From NCBI RefSeq assembly GCF_000374085.1, contig NZ_KB893387.1, forward strand, positions 131,224 through 195,223: 64,000 nt of DNA, read 5' to 3'. The notes below the pieces were generated by a model that searched no databases, had not been told where the DNA came from, and was given only the letters and a program-made list of their open reading frames with translations. How positions within the stretch are numbered: position 1 is the stretch's first letter; every line of letters begins with the position of its first letter. The stretch comes from Spirosoma spitsbergense DSM 19989. Its GTDB lineage: Bacteria > Bacteroidota > Bacteroidia > Cytophagales > Spirosomataceae. Position numbers and translations under genes: made by a program. Positions 1 through 9,520 of the stretch are shown piece after piece.

Positions 1-707
1 CAGAATGTGAAGTAAAGTCCATAGTTGAACCGGAACTGCGTATGATGCAGGCTATGGTGCGTAGCACCGATAAGCCATCGCCCCAGCCAGTGGGTATTGA
101 AATTGTGGGGATATATTTCGGTATTAAGGTGGTTAATAGCACTCGATATGGTCATAATGACCAGAATGATGCCAATAGCCGACGTGTGCAAGGGTATCAC
201 AAAGGTTAGCAGTGGGATAATAATTGCCTGTAAGGTACTTTCTGTGGGGTGGAATGAGAAGGCAGTCCAGGGGGAAGTGGTCAGGCTGTCGTGGTGCGTT
301 TTGTGTACCAGTTTATACACGCCGGGTCGGTGCATCCAGCGGTGAAGCCAGTAGTAGTAGGTTTCATGGATAAACAGAACCAGTAAAATGCTGAACGGAT
401 ACCACACCAGTGGATAAGCATTGAAATCGGTATAAATCAGGCCATAGCCAGAATTATAGGCCAGAATGACGGCCACTGCCATGAGGGTGAAAATGAGGGA
501 AGTTATAACCGACCAGCCAATCTCCCGCCAGTCCTGACCCGGTTTACGGGGTCGGTTCTGCACCGCACGATGGGTGAATTGCTGTTTCATCGACACGTTG
601 AATAACCACCAGAACCCCAGCGAAAACAGGACATACCGGCCAAAGATGGCGGTGAAAAATAGCAAGCCTGTCAGCCATAAGGAACCCGGACCAAAAATCT
701 GAATCAT
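1..707 (-). CDS. Sterol desaturase / fatty acid hydroxylase family membrane protein (3' end cut by window)
   Basis: The reading frame opens at the ATG at 705-707 on the minus strand and runs off the left edge without a stop, giving 235 visible residues. It shows the three histidine clusters of the di-iron membrane hydroxylase superfamily: HETYYYWLHRWMH near residues 114-126, HKTHH near 135-139 and HHSLHH near 217-222. Hydrophobic segments lie near residues 10-37, 65-85 and 103-120, and others between the second and third clusters. Family members hydroxylate or desaturate sterols, fatty acids or carotenoids in the inner membrane using O2; the substrate cannot be read from sequence. The gene is divergent from the phosphatase at 957. 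The C-terminus is missing, so full length is unknown. Confidence 0.9.
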   Translation of the reverse strand, partial: MIQIFGPGSLWLTGLLFFTAIFGRYVLFSLGFWWLFNVSMKQQFTHRAVQNRPRKPGQDWREIGWSVITSLIFTLMAVAVILAYNSGYGLIYTDFNAYPLVWYPFSILLVLFIHETYYYWLHRWMHRPGVYKLVHKTHHDSLTTSPWTAFSFHPTESTLQAIIIPLLTFVIPLHTSAIGIILVIMTISSAINHLNTEIYPHNFNTHWLGRWLIGATHHSLHHTQFRFNYGLYFTF

Positions 708-894
708 GCTGTTTACATTGATTGATTACCCTAAAACCAGTGTGTAAGCAAAAAAACTGACAAAGTTGACAGGCCGCTACGTTGATTATCAGCGTTATCA
801 AAGTTTAGTTCAAATTACTTGTGTGCTAAAACCTCTCTCTCTCTGTTAAACGCAGGCGAGCATACTTCACATACACACCACCCAATGAAGTCAA

Positions 895-922
895 TTGTCC
901 AGAAATTTGTTTTGTACATTTG
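895..922 (+). promoter_or_regulatory. Bacteroidota-type promoter for the PafA phosphatase
   Basis: TACATTTG at 915-922 is a perfect match to the Bacteroidota -7 consensus TAnnTTTG, and a TTG at 895-897 sits 17 bases upstream as the -33 element. The predicted transcript starts around 929. This makes the ATG at 957 the likely start of the phosphatase and rules out the longer frame opening at 819, which would lie upstream of the promoter. Confidence 0.6.
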
Positions 923-956
923 TCAAAGCATTACTAAATCATTCACAAACGGCTAT

Positions 957-2651
957 ATGCGCCTGATCTCTTCAGCTCTTTTTCTGGTTTCACTGACCAT
1001 AACCACCTTTGCCCAATCCAGGAAATTAGTAAATACCGCGGTAAAGAATACAACTGCAACGCAGGTGAGCCCGCAAATGGGTAAGCCAAAACTCGTTGTT
1101 GGCATCGTCATCGACCAAATGCGCTATGACTACCTCTATCGGTACTATGCTAAGTTTGGAACGACAGCTACTACAGGAAGTGGATTCCGGCGGTTGATGG
1201 ATGAGGGATTTAATGCCCGAAACAATCACTACCATTACGCAGCTACCTACACTGGTCCTGGTCATGCGGCCATCTATACGGGGTCGGCACCCGCAATCAA
1301 TGGTATTGTTGGTAATGACTTTTACGAACGAAATCTGGGACGGTTGATGTACTGTGCCGAAGATACGACAGTAAGCACAGTTGGAAATACCGGTACAGCC
1401 GGTAAAATGTCGCCCCGAAATTTACAGGTCACTACCATTGGCGATCAACTTAAACTCGCCACCGACGGGCGGGCCAAAGTCATTGGCATTGCCCTGAAAG
1501 ACCGGGGAGCTATCCTGCCTGCCGGCCATGCTGCCAATGCCGCTTACTGGTTCGACTCGAAAGACGGCAGCTTTATCAGCAGCACCTTTTACCAGAACGA
1601 TCTGCCAAAATGGGTACAGGAGTTTAACGCCCGGAAGCTGGGCGATCAGTTTTTAGGTCAGAAATGGGAACCTGTACTGCCCCTGAATCAATATACCGAA
1701 AGTACGACCGACGATCAGGCGTATGAAAACGCTATGCCCGGCGAAGCCAAACCTGTTTTCCCGCATGAGTTTGCGGTTCAGGCGGGTAGTAGTAAATATG
1801 AAGTATTGCGTACCAGTCCCTATGGTGATCAAATCACGAAAGAGTTTGCGCTGGCTGCCTTGAAAGGGGAGCAATTAGGGCAGGATGACATCACGGATAT
1901 GCTGTGCGTCAGCTTCTCGTCGCCCGATTACGTTGGTCACGCCTTTGGTACGCACGCCATTGAAACAGAAGATCAGTACATCCGGCTCGACCGGCAACTG
2001 GCCGATTTGTTTACGCAACTGGATGCCAGTGTGGGCAAGGGTCAATGGCTGGCGTTTCTGTCTGCCGACCATGGCGTAGTGGATGCGCCGGGTTTTTTGC
2101 AGCAGTATCGTATTCCAGCGGGCGTTAAGGGGTACGGCGACATTGGCGAAACGGTGAAAGCGTCGCTCGAAAAAGCCTATGGACCCGGCAAATGGATGCT
2201 TTCATACATCAATCAGCAGGTATACCTCAATCACGCCCTGCTGGCCGAAAAGAAGATTGCGCTTCAGGACGTGTACGCGTTGCTGCGAACTGATTTGCTT
2301 CGGCAGAAAGCCGTTGTCAATGTCATCAACCTCCATAATCTGGGGGCCGAGGCTCTGCCACAGTTGCAGGAAAACTTACTGCGTAATGTGTATTACCCAA
2401 ACCGCAGCGGAGATTTTTACATCCTTCAATCGCCGGGCTGGATTGAGGGCCGCACGAAGGGGACAACCCACGGGAGCAGCTATGCCTATGATACACACGT
2501 TCCTTTTTTGCTCTACGGGTGGGGTATAAAACCGGGGCAAACGCTACGTAGAACCCATATTCATGACATCGCCCCTACGATAACCGCTTTACTCGGAATA
2601 CTGGAACCCAGCGGTTGTATCGGTAACCCGGTAGAGGAAGCGATTAAATAA
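957..2651 (+). CDS. pafA: PafA-type alkaline phosphatase (secreted phosphomonoesterase)
   Basis: A 564-residue alkaline-phosphatase-superfamily enzyme that releases phosphate from organic monoesters outside the cytoplasm. The ATG at 957 gives a clean signal peptide (MRLISSALFLVSLTITTFAQ). Visible features: metal-binding Asp in VIDQMR near residue 53, the TYTGPGH segment near 97-103 that carries the catalytic Thr, GNDFYERN, the KDRGA motif whose Lys and Arg contact phosphate in PafA enzymes, SSPDYVGH and SADHG metal ligands, and a C-terminal THGSSYAYDTHVPFLLYG block. Length fits the family (about 540-560). The frame continues upstream to 819, but a TAnnTTTG promoter lies inside that extension. 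It converges on birA across a hairpin. Family call is firm; the exact substrate range is not. Confidence 0.92.
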   Translation: MRLISSALFLVSLTITTFAQSRKLVNTAVKNTTATQVSPQMGKPKLVVGIVIDQMRYDYLYRYYAKFGTTATTGSGFRRLMDEGFNARNNHYHYAATYTGPGHAAIYTGSAPAINGIVGNDFYERNLGRLMYCAEDTTVSTVGNTGTAGKMSPRNLQVTTIGDQLKLATDGRAKVIGIALKDRGAILPAGHAANAAYWFDSKDGSFISSTFYQNDLPKWVQEFNARKLGDQFLGQKWEPVLPLNQYTESTTDDQAYENAMPGEAKPVFPHEFAVQAGSSKYEVLRTSPYGDQITKEFALAALKGEQLGQDDITDMLCVSFSSPDYVGHAFGTHAIETEDQYIRLDRQLADLFTQLDASVGKGQWLAFLSADHGVVDAPGFLQQYRIPAGVKGYGDIGETVKASLEKAYGPGKWMLSYINQQVYLNHALLAEKKIALQDVYALLRTDLLRQKAVVNVINLHNLGAEALPQLQENLLRNVYYPNRSGDFYILQSPGWIEGRTKGTTHGSSYAYDTHVPFLLYGWGIKPGQTLRRTHIHDIAPTITALLGILEPSGCIGNPVEEAIK

Positions 2652-2655
2652 AAGC

Positions 2656-2692
2656 GCGAAAGAGTGATTGTGCGATGATTTCACTCTTTCGC
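2656..2692. terminator. Hairpin between convergent pafA and birA
   Basis: A perfect 12-bp stem (2656-2667 with 2681-2692) and a 13-base loop. On the minus strand it is followed by a T-rich tract, so it can end birA; pafA ends just before it. The birA stop codon lies inside the right arm, so the last residues of BirA are encoded by the repeat. The plus strand right of the stem repeats the word CGCACTTT. Confidence 0.65.
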
Positions 2693-3463
2693 ACTTTCGC
2701 ACTTTAAAAAACTCACTTCCTTAAACCCAAAGTGCCGCACTTGTCCCTGACTGGCAATAGCTAATTGTCCGGTCTCATCTACGTCCACAATGGTTCCCGC
2801 GAATGACTGTCCGTCGGCCTCGAATGTGTGCTCCTGCTGGTATCGGTACAGCACGCCTAAATAATCCTTTTTCAATGCATCCCGTTGCCCCGCCCGTAGT
2901 TGCAGGTACCGCTGTTCCAATGTTTCGCACAGTCGGCTGATGAGGCCCGGCAGGTTGTATCCGTTGGGTAGGGGAGCCTGTAATTGCAGCGATGTAGCGG
3001 TCGAAAATGTAAAATCGGTCTGATTCACGTTCAGTCCAATTCCTGCCACCGACCAGGTAATACCGTACCCGTGCAGCGTATTTTCAATCAGAATGCCGCC
3101 AAGCTTTTGATTTCCCACGTACACATCATTTGGCCACTTGATTCGTAGCGTCTCCCCCAGTAGTGGCTGGAAGGCATCGTAAACGCCCATAGAAATAGCC
3201 ATGTTGAGCCAGAACTGCTCGCTGGCGATCAGAAAATTGGGTTTCAGGATGAGCGAAAAAGTTAAGTTCTGCCCCGATCTGGCTTCCCACTGATTACCCC
3301 GTTGCCCACGACCGACAGTTTGGTTATCCGTTATGACAAGCAGTCCTTCGGCGGGGTCTTTTTGGGCAATCAAAGCAGACGCTTCGTCGTTAGTAGACTG
3401 ACAGCTTGGCAGGTATTGTATTATTTGACCAAGAAAAAGGGTTTTGGGATAGATTTTGTACAA
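2681..3463 (-). CDS. birA: Biotin--[acetyl-CoA-carboxylase] ligase, monofunctional
   Basis: Activates biotin with ATP and transfers it to the lysine of biotin carboxyl carrier protein. The 260-residue protein has the biotinyl-AMP motif GRGQRGNQW (residues 51-59), KWPND (109-113) and KLGGILIE (120-127), followed by a short C-terminal domain. There is no N-terminal winged-helix domain, so it should not act as a repressor as the bifunctional enterobacterial BirA does. It is divergent from rsfS. The last codons fall within the intergenic inverted repeat. Confidence 0.93.
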   Translation of the reverse strand: MYKIYPKTLFLGQIIQYLPSCQSTNDEASALIAQKDPAEGLLVITDNQTVGRGQRGNQWEARSGQNLTFSLILKPNFLIASEQFWLNMAISMGVYDAFQPLLGETLRIKWPNDVYVGNQKLGGILIENTLHGYGITWSVAGIGLNVNQTDFTFSTATSLQLQAPLPNGYNLPGLISRLCETLEQRYLQLRAGQRDALKKDYLGVLYRYQQEHTFEADGQSFAGTIVDVDETGQLAIASQGQVRHFGFKEVSFLKCESAKE

Positions 3464-3564
3464 AATATTGTATAGTTTAGTATAGAGCTAGTAAATGGTG
3501 CTCAGGGCTTTTAGCCCCCAGGCAAAGTACCCGCTGATTAGCGTGGCAATGTTAAATCGAAAAT

Positions 3565-3960
3565 ATGAGAATTAAGAACAATAAAGAGTTTACCGCCGAG
3601 CAAATTCGTGATTTCGTTGTCCGGGGAATGCAGGAAAAAAAAGCACAGGACATCGTAATAATGAACCTGCGCAACGTCAAAAACGCCATCTGTGATTACT
3701 TCGTCCTGTGTTCAGGCACATCCGATACGCAGATTGACGCCATTTCAACATCCATTGAAGAAGAGGTTTATAAAGCCAGTCAACAGGACCCCTGGCACAA
3801 AGAAGGTAAGCTGAATCGGGAATGGATTCTGCTTGATTATGTTGATGTAGTCGTTCACGTATTTAAAAAGGACCGTCGGGAGTTTTATGATCTCGAACAA
3901 CTTTGGGGCGATGCTGAAATTCATTCCGTTGCTGACAGCGACCTTATTGAAGCATCCTGA
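3565..3960 (+). CDS. rsfS: Ribosomal silencing factor RsfS
   Basis: A 131-residue protein of the RsfS/DUF143 (Iojap) family, which binds ribosomal protein uL14 and blocks subunit joining when nutrients are short. It has the characteristic IVIMNLRNVKNAICDYFVLCSGTS block near residues 31-54 and a conserved WILLDYVDVVVHVF...REFYDLEQLWGDA stretch near the C-terminus. Position upstream of ftsH and divergent from birA is usual in Bacteroidota. The family is 110-130 residues long, so the protein is complete. Confidence 0.92.
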   Translation: MRIKNNKEFTAEQIRDFVVRGMQEKKAQDIVIMNLRNVKNAICDYFVLCSGTSDTQIDAISTSIEEEVYKASQQDPWHKEGKLNREWILLDYVDVVVHVFKKDRREFYDLEQLWGDAEIHSVADSDLIEAS

Positions 3961-4047
3961 AAATTGATTTTGCGCGTTTCGGCGAGTCACCGATAAAAAG
4001 TGCTCGTTACGGGCCGTTTATTGGATAAGATGACCGTTTATCCCAAC

Positions 4048-4082
4048 CGTTTGCAGGAAGAAACATTCATCTGCAAAACGGT
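4048..4082. other. Imperfect hairpin in the rsfS-ftsH spacer
   Basis: CCGTTTGCAG pairs with CTGCAAAACGG (one bulged A) across a loop of about 14 bases, 36 bases before the ftsH start. It may be a weak terminator or a leader structure for ftsH. No T-run follows it, so the role is unclear. Confidence 0.35.
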
Positions 4083-4117
4083 GTTACTTCTTGAAATCCG
4101 TTTGTATAACCTAGAAA

Positions 4118-6148
4118 ATGGCAGAAAATAATAATAGAAATCCATTAGTACCCCGTGGTGGGCCACGTAAGCCCAACTTTCAGGGTTGGATTGTTGCCTT
4201 ACTCATTGCCGCTATACTTGGCATCACGTTCTTTAACAAAAGCTCAGCCGTTCGCGAAACATCGCAGAAAAGGTTTGAAGCTATGGTGAAAGATCATGAA
4301 GTAGCCGAAGTAGTAGTGGTGAACGATAAAATTGCTGAAGTGACGCTCACGCAGCAAGCCGCGCAAAGCCAGAAATACAAGTCCATGTTTACCGATAAGC
4401 CTTACTTCGGCTCAAATCATGGTCCACATTTTCAGTTTCAGATTGCCTCCAGCGAAACGTTCAAGAAAGACCTGGAAGCGATGCAGGAGGGCGTGCCGGC
4501 TAGCGAAAAAGTTGACTACCGGTTTGAACAGCGCAGCGACTTTGGCAGTATCATCAGCACCTGGGGATTTTTGATCGTCATGATTCTGGCCATGTATTTT
4601 TTACTGGGTCGAATGTCGGGTGCAGGTGGTCCGGGTGGTCAGATATTTAATATCGGCAAATCCAAGGCGGCTCTTTTTGATGCGGATAGTAAGGTGAAGA
4701 TTACGTTTAATGACGTAGCCGGGCTTGATGAAGCGAAAGAAGAAATCAAGGAAATTGTCGATTACCTGAAGAACCCCACCAAGTTTACGAAACTGGGTGC
4801 CAAAATCCCTAAAGGGGCACTGTTGATTGGCCCTCCGGGTACCGGTAAAACCTTACTGGCAAAAGCCGTTGCGGGCGAAGCAGGTGTTCCATTCTTTTCG
4901 CTGTCGGGTTCCGATTTTGTCGAAATGTTTGTGGGTGTCGGTGCTGCTCGGGTGCGTGACCTCTTCAAACAGGCTAAGGAGAAAGCGCCCTGCATTATTT
5001 TCATTGATGAGATTGACGCGGTAGGTCGTTCGCGGGGGCGGGGTTCCATGCCCGGTGCCAACGATGAGCGTGAGAATACGCTGAACTCTCTGCTGGTAGA
5101 AATGGATGGTTTTGCGACCGATTCGGGCATCATTATCCTGGCCGCTACCAACCGCCCCGACGTGCTTGACTCGGCTTTATCGCGTCCGGGTCGTTTTGAC
5201 CGTCAGATTAGCATTGACAAACCAGATATAATTGGCCGGGAAGCAATTTTCCGGGTTCACCTGAAGCCAATCAAATTGTCGGCCGATGTTGATCCGAGAG
5301 AACTGGCTGCTCAAACGCCGGGGTTTGCTGGTGCTGAGATTGCCAATGTCTGCAACGAAGCTGCGTTGATTGCTGCCCGTAGCGATAAGGAAGCCGTTGA
5401 TATGGTAGACTTTCAGGATGCTATGGACCGGGTAATTGGTGGACTGGAGAAGAAGAATAAAATCATTTCGCCGGAAGAGAAGGAGATTGTAGCTTATCAT
5501 GAAGCAGGTCATGCCGTAGCGGGGTGGTTCCTTGAGTTTGCTGATCCGCTGGTGAAAGTATCGATCGTACCGCGTGGTGTAGCCGCTCTTGGCTATGCGC
5601 AGTACCTGCCTCGTGAGCAGTATCTGTATCGTGCGGAGCAACTTACGGATGAGATGTGTATGGCACTGGGCGGTCGGGCATCCGAGGATATTATTTTCGG
5701 TAAGGTTTCGACAGGTGCTTTGAGTGATCTGGAGCGTATCACTAAGCTGGCCTACAGCATGGTGACCATGTATGGCATGAACGATAAGATAGGTAATATA
5801 TCGTTCTATGATTCAAAACAATCGGAGTACGCTTTTAACAAACCCTATTCGGAAGAGACTGCCAAACATATCGACGATGAAGTGCGTAAGATTGTTAGTC
5901 TGGCCTATGAACGGACGAAGGAACTCCTGACCGAACACCGGGATGCGCTGGAAATTCTGGCGAAAGAGCTCTTGTCCAAAGAAATTCTGTATCAGAATGA
6001 TCTGGTTCGACTGATTGGTAAGCGTCCGTTTGAGCGCGAAACTGTTTATCAGGCGTATAAGAATAAGGGCATTGCCGAAGAAGTTAAAGAACAAATTAGT
6101 GAGGAATCAAAACCGGAAGCTATTGAGCCGCAAACGCTGCCTATCTGA
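4118..6148 (+). CDS. ftsH: ATP-dependent zinc metalloprotease FtsH
   Basis: Membrane-anchored AAA+ protease that degrades misfolded membrane proteins and selected regulators. The 676-residue protein has a first transmembrane segment near residues 23-39, a periplasmic domain, and a second segment near 145-163. The AAA module carries Walker A GPPGTGKT near 239-246, Walker [12 protein letters not shown] and the second region of homology ending RPGRFDR. The zinc site HEAGH lies near 461-465. Length and order are normal for Bacteroidota. A strong terminator follows directly, so it is the last gene of its unit. Confidence 0.97.
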   Translation: MAENNNRNPLVPRGGPRKPNFQGWIVALLIAAILGITFFNKSSAVRETSQKRFEAMVKDHEVAEVVVVNDKIAEVTLTQQAAQSQKYKSMFTDKPYFGSNHGPHFQFQIASSETFKKDLEAMQEGVPASEKVDYRFEQRSDFGSIISTWGFLIVMILAMYFLLGRMSGAGGPGGQIFNIGKSKAALFDADSKVKITFNDVAGLDEAKEEIKEIVDYLKNPTKFTKLGAKIPKGALLIGPPGTGKTLLAKAVAGEAGVPFFSLSGSDFVEMFVGVGAARVRDLFKQAKEKAPCIIFIDEIDAVGRSRGRGSMPGANDERENTLNSLLVEMDGFATDSGIIILAATNRPDVLDSALSRPGRFDRQISIDKPDIIGREAIFRVHLKPIKLSADVDPRELAAQTPGFAGAEIANVCNEAALIAARSDKEAVDMVDFQDAMDRVIGGLEKKNKIISPEEKEIVAYHEAGHAVAGWFLEFADPLVKVSIVPRGVAALGYAQYLPREQYLYRAEQLTDEMCMALGGRASEDIIFGKVSTGALSDLERITKLAYSMVTMYGMNDKIGNISFYDSKQSEYAFNKPYSEETAKHIDDEVRKIVSLAYERTKELLTEHRDALEILAKELLSKEILYQNDLVRLIGKRPFERETVYQAYKNKGIAEEVKEQISEESKPEAIEPQTLPI

Positions 6149-6161
6149 CGGATAATATAAG

Positions 6162-6207
6162 CAACTAAAAAAGGGGATTCCTGTATAGGAATCCCCTTTT
6201 TTAGTTG
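6162..6207 (+). terminator. Rho-independent terminator of ftsH
   Basis: A perfect 21-bp inverted repeat (6162-6182 with 6187-6207), GTAT loop, GC-rich in the middle and ending in a run of six T. It also offers a T-run in the other direction for the converging phosphoesterase gene. Confidence 0.9.
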
Positions 6208-6249
6208 AAGGTGTCGCAGACTTTACAATTAGTCATACTATACGTTTAC

Positions 6250-6741
6250 CTATTTTTTCCCTAGTTCAATCACCTGCATATCCAGCACTTTCCCACTGTC
6301 CAGGGAGAACCGGACGGCGGTTCGCATGAGGTGAAACCCTGTTTTGCCAGCCGCACCGGGGTTCATAAAAATCAGGTTATTCATGGTCGGATCACGCGTG
6401 ATTTTCAGTATGTGCGAATGCCCGCAAATGAACAGATCAGGCGGCTTTGTTCGTAATACTGGCCTGACTACCGGATTGTATTTTGGTGGTGAGCCACCAA
6501 TGTGGGTCATCCAGATAGTTAGCCCTTCGAGCACGAAACGTTGATCGAGTGGTAATTCGGCCGATACCTGATCAATGTTTCCAGATACAATCCGTAACGG
6601 ACGAAAAGCCCGTAACTGCTCCGCAACCGCAAGCGCACCTACATCGCCCGCATGCCAGATTTCGTCGCAGGTGTCGAAGTGGGAGAAAACAGTATGGTCC
6701 AGATAACTGTGTGTATCCGACAAAAGGCCGATTCTTGTCAT
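6250..6741 (-). CDS. YfcE/MJ0936-type metallophosphoesterase
   Basis: A 163-residue calcineurin-like phosphoesterase with all metal-binding motifs: SDTH (residues 8-11), HAGDVG, GNID, a THIGG histidine and GHSH near the C-terminus. Family members hydrolyse phosphodiesters in vitro; the natural substrate is unknown. It lies 25 bases downstream of the acyl-CoA ligase on the same strand and is probably cotranscribed with it, although the two have no obvious functional link. Confidence 0.9.
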   Translation of the reverse strand: MTRIGLLSDTHSYLDHTVFSHFDTCDEIWHAGDVGALAVAEQLRAFRPLRIVSGNIDQVSAELPLDQRFVLEGLTIWMTHIGGSPPKYNPVVRPVLRTKPPDLFICGHSHILKITRDPTMNNLIFMNPGAAGKTGFHLMRTAVRFSLDSGKVLDMQVIELGKK

Positions 6742-6766
6742 GCACTCAAGGTAGTAAATGATCGGG

Positions 6767-8455
6767 TTAGGCGGATAATATGGCCTCTTTCATCTCGCTC
6801 CGGATGCGTTTCTTGTCAATTTTACCGACACTGGTTTTCGGAATCTCCGGTACGATCAGGATGCGGTCAGGAACGTACCATTTGTGAAGTTCACCCCGCT
6901 TTACTTTAGCTTGTAATCCCTCTTTTATGGCCTCTGCCGTTAATTGAAATCCCGGTTTCTGCACGATGAGTGCGTGGGGGCGTTCGCCCCATCGGTCGTC
7001 GGGAAGGCCAATAACGGCAGATTCTGCCACGCCATCTACCTGCGAAAGGGCGTCTTCCATATCCAGCGAAGAAACCCACTCGCCCCCGGTTTTGATGACA
7101 TCTTTAGTCCGGTCGGCCACAACAATCCAGTGGTCGGGGGTAATGCTGGCCACGTCGCCGGTATGTAGCCAGCCGCCTTTCCAAAGTTCGGCTCCGCGCT
7201 CTGGATCATTAAAGTACCCCTGGGTTGTCCAGGGCGTTCGAACCACTATTTCGCCCAGTGCGTGTCCATCGTGGGGTAGAAAATTGCCGCTATCGTCCAT
7301 CAGCCGCGCATCCACAAAGGGAGCAATCCGGCCTGCCCGCACCCGGAGGTCTATCTGCTGTTCGGGGGGGAGTTTACGTTCGGTATCGTTCAGGTACACG
7401 ACCGACAGGATAGGAGCCGTTTCGGACATACCGTAGCCCGACGATACGTTTATACCAAGGTCCATCGCCATTTTGGCCAGCCCTTTCGTCAGCGCCGAGC
7501 CGCCAATCAGCACACTCCATTTGCTCAGGGTATCCTGGAATTTCTGTGCGGCCGGATTACTGACCAGCATATTCAGAATGGTGGGTACGCAGTGGGATAG
7601 CGTTACCTTCTCCGTAACCAGTAGTTTCAGCAACATTTCCGGCTCGTATTTTCCTGGATACACCTGTTTGGCTGCTAACAGCGTAGCCAGGAAAGGGAAT
7701 CCCCAGGCATGTACGTGGAACATAGGAGTGATGGGCATGTACACATCCGTTCGTGAGCGGAAGGGCAGTGCCTCGTAGCCGATCAGGTACGTTAACAGGC
7801 ACATAGTGTGCATGAATAACTGACGATGGGAGAAATAAACACCCTTCGGATTTCCCGTTGTGCCCGTTGTGTAGAACGTAGTCGCCCAGGTGTTTTCGTC
7901 AAAGTCCGGGAATTCGTACTCCGGCTTTTCTGCTTTCAGCAAGGCTTCGTACTCGCCCCCAACGTAGTCTGGTACGTCAGAAAGTGTTGTAGCCGCATTT
8001 TCTCCGTACACCTTATCGCTCAGAATAACGTAGGTATCGACGGTAGTAATCTGGTCTTTTATAGCGGTCAGAATGGGCAGGAAATCTTCGTGTATCAGGA
8101 TAACCTTGTCCTGAGCGTGGTTGATGGTATACAGAATCTGAGCCGGAGACAGGCGTACGTTGATGGTGTGCAGAATAGCCCCAATGCTGGTGACGCCGAA
8201 GAAACATTCGAGGTACCGGTGGCTGTCCCAATCCATTACCGCTACCATATCGCCCGGTTTCACGCCCAGGCTGGTGAGTGCATTGGCCAACTGCCGAACC
8301 CGCTGATTGAACTGGCTATAGTTCATACGAAACAGATCGCGATAAACGATTTCCCGAGTGGGTTCGTATTTAAGCGACTCGGCCAGAATATTCTTTATGA
8401 GGAGGGGCGGCTCACTGGCTTCCGCCGTGCGTGGTATTAGTTTTGTCTGAATCAT
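6767..8455 (-). CDS. Long-chain/medium-chain fatty acid--CoA ligase (AMP-forming)
   Basis: A 562-residue acyl-adenylate-forming enzyme that makes acyl-CoA from a fatty acid, ATP and CoA. The ATP-binding P-loop TTGTTGNPKG is near residues 196-205. SGYGMSETAP, the GWLHTGDVA hinge region and the ADRTKDVIKTGGEWVS block are intact, and the C-terminal TSVGKIDKKRI carries the catalytic lysine. It resembles the FadD35/AlkK-like group of medium- to long-chain ligases; the true chain length is not visible. First gene of a two-gene unit with the phosphoesterase. Confidence 0.9.
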   Translation of the reverse strand: MIQTKLIPRTAEASEPPLLIKNILAESLKYEPTREIVYRDLFRMNYSQFNQRVRQLANALTSLGVKPGDMVAVMDWDSHRYLECFFGVTSIGAILHTINVRLSPAQILYTINHAQDKVILIHEDFLPILTAIKDQITTVDTYVILSDKVYGENAATTLSDVPDYVGGEYEALLKAEKPEYEFPDFDENTWATTFYTTGTTGNPKGVYFSHRQLFMHTMCLLTYLIGYEALPFRSRTDVYMPITPMFHVHAWGFPFLATLLAAKQVYPGKYEPEMLLKLLVTEKVTLSHCVPTILNMLVSNPAAQKFQDTLSKWSVLIGGSALTKGLAKMAMDLGINVSSGYGMSETAPILSVVYLNDTERKLPPEQQIDLRVRAGRIAPFVDARLMDDSGNFLPHDGHALGEIVVRTPWTTQGYFNDPERGAELWKGGWLHTGDVASITPDHWIVVADRTKDVIKTGGEWVSSLDMEDALSQVDGVAESAVIGLPDDRWGERPHALIVQKPGFQLTAEAIKEGLQAKVKRGELHKWYVPDRILIVPEIPKTSVGKIDKKRIRSEMKEAILSA

Positions 8456-8685
8456 TCGGATCGAAGAGTTTGATATATAAACGTGCTGACCGAAGATATG
8501 ATTGAATTATGGAAAGAAAAAGTAGTACTACTAGCAATTAGGTCTTTAGCCAGATAAGCGGGAGTGAGGTAGCCCCCAAGTTTGGGTAGTTTCACCGTCA
8601 CGTAAATTATAGTTGAGAGAATTGGTGACGTTTAGGCTACGGAGGCACACTCATAAACCACCAGTTTACGATCGTTGCCGGGGGG

Positions 8686-9041
8686 TATGGGCTTACCACG
8701 AACATGTTTATTCCCAATGAGGAGTTCAAGGGGAAACGTGTCCGCTGGGAAATGAATTATGTTGGACTTCACCAACAACCCGCTCCGGTTAATTCACCTG
8801 ACCGGAAATGTGCTGGCCAGTGGTGGGTATGTTGGTAAGTACTTATACAGAAACAATTTTTCTGAGCGTGGTCAGTCGACGGGATTCGACTATGAGCGAA
8901 GCTTCTTGTATGCCCTAGAGGGGGATCGACACTCAAATTACCCGTGTCCGGGAGCCCTCGAATATCATGAAAAAGAGAGACTCGTGAAATCACCCTAATG
9001 TAGAAGACTTCAACTGGGTTGTTCCAGACAAGCGAATTTAA
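8686..9041 (+). pseudogene. Decayed, frameshifted coding remnant of unknown family
   Basis: Three short open segments in different frames follow one another: 8686-8838 (FIPNEEFKGKRVRWEMNYVGL), 8759-8998 (including GGYVGKYLYRNNF, GFDYERSFLYALEGDR and ALEYHEKERLVKSP) and 8997-9041 (NVEDFNWVVPDKRI). Their composition is protein-like and they can be joined by small frame changes, which suggests one damaged gene. I do not recognise the family. The rest of 8456-9272 holds no other gene that I can support. Confidence 0.3.
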
Positions 9042-9272
9042 AACTGACACGGAAGGTTGAATGGAATGAGGGGAGAAATGACTTGTCCGGAAACGGATCA
9101 AATGTTGAAATGGTTTAACAAAAGCATTCGTTAATCTGTGTTTCAGAAGAATAAGTGAAGGGCGCCATCACTACCCAGACTGGTACTGCGTTCACGAATA
9201 AACTCATATTCGTATATAAACGTAGGAATTGTAGTTTTTTTTAGCGTACTTCGCCTTTCTTTATAAATTAGT

Positions 9273-9464
9273 ATGCAAACAGGAACTGTAAAATTTTTTA
9301 ATGAAACCAAAGGATTTGGCTTCATTAACCCCGATGATGGTGGAGAGGACATATTTGTCCATGCTTCAGGCTTAGTGGATCAAATCCGGGAGAACGACAA
9401 AGTGAAGTTCAATGTAGAGACCGGAAAGAAGGGCTTAAACGCCGTAAACGTCGAAATGGCTTAA
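9273..9464 (+). CDS. Cold shock domain protein (CspA family)
   Basis: A 63-residue single-domain RNA/DNA-binding protein. RNP1 (KGFGFI, residues 13-18) and RNP2 (DIFVHAS, 26-32) are both intact. Such proteins melt RNA secondary structure during cold shock or growth changes. Standard length, start forced by size, followed by a good terminator, so it is a single-gene transcript. Confidence 0.95.
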   Translation: MQTGTVKFFNETKGFGFINPDDGGEDIFVHASGLVDQIRENDKVKFNVETGKKGLNAVNVEMA

Positions 9465-9493
9465 TCGAAAGATATTCCAAGATAATCATGGTC

Positions 9494-9520
9494 AAAAACA
9501 TGCCTATTCGGCATGTTTTT
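9494..9520 (+). terminator. Terminator of the cold shock gene
   Basis: An 11-bp stem (9494-9504 with 9510-9520), five-base loop, arm ending in T run. Confidence 0.85.

Noticed and set aside
97..345. Plus-strand open frame at the window start
   Set aside because: It is the complement of the hydroxylase gene, whose histidine motifs are unmistakable.
819..956. N-terminal extension of the PafA phosphatase
   Set aside because: A TAnnTTTG promoter lies inside it and the ATG at 957 gives a proper signal peptide.
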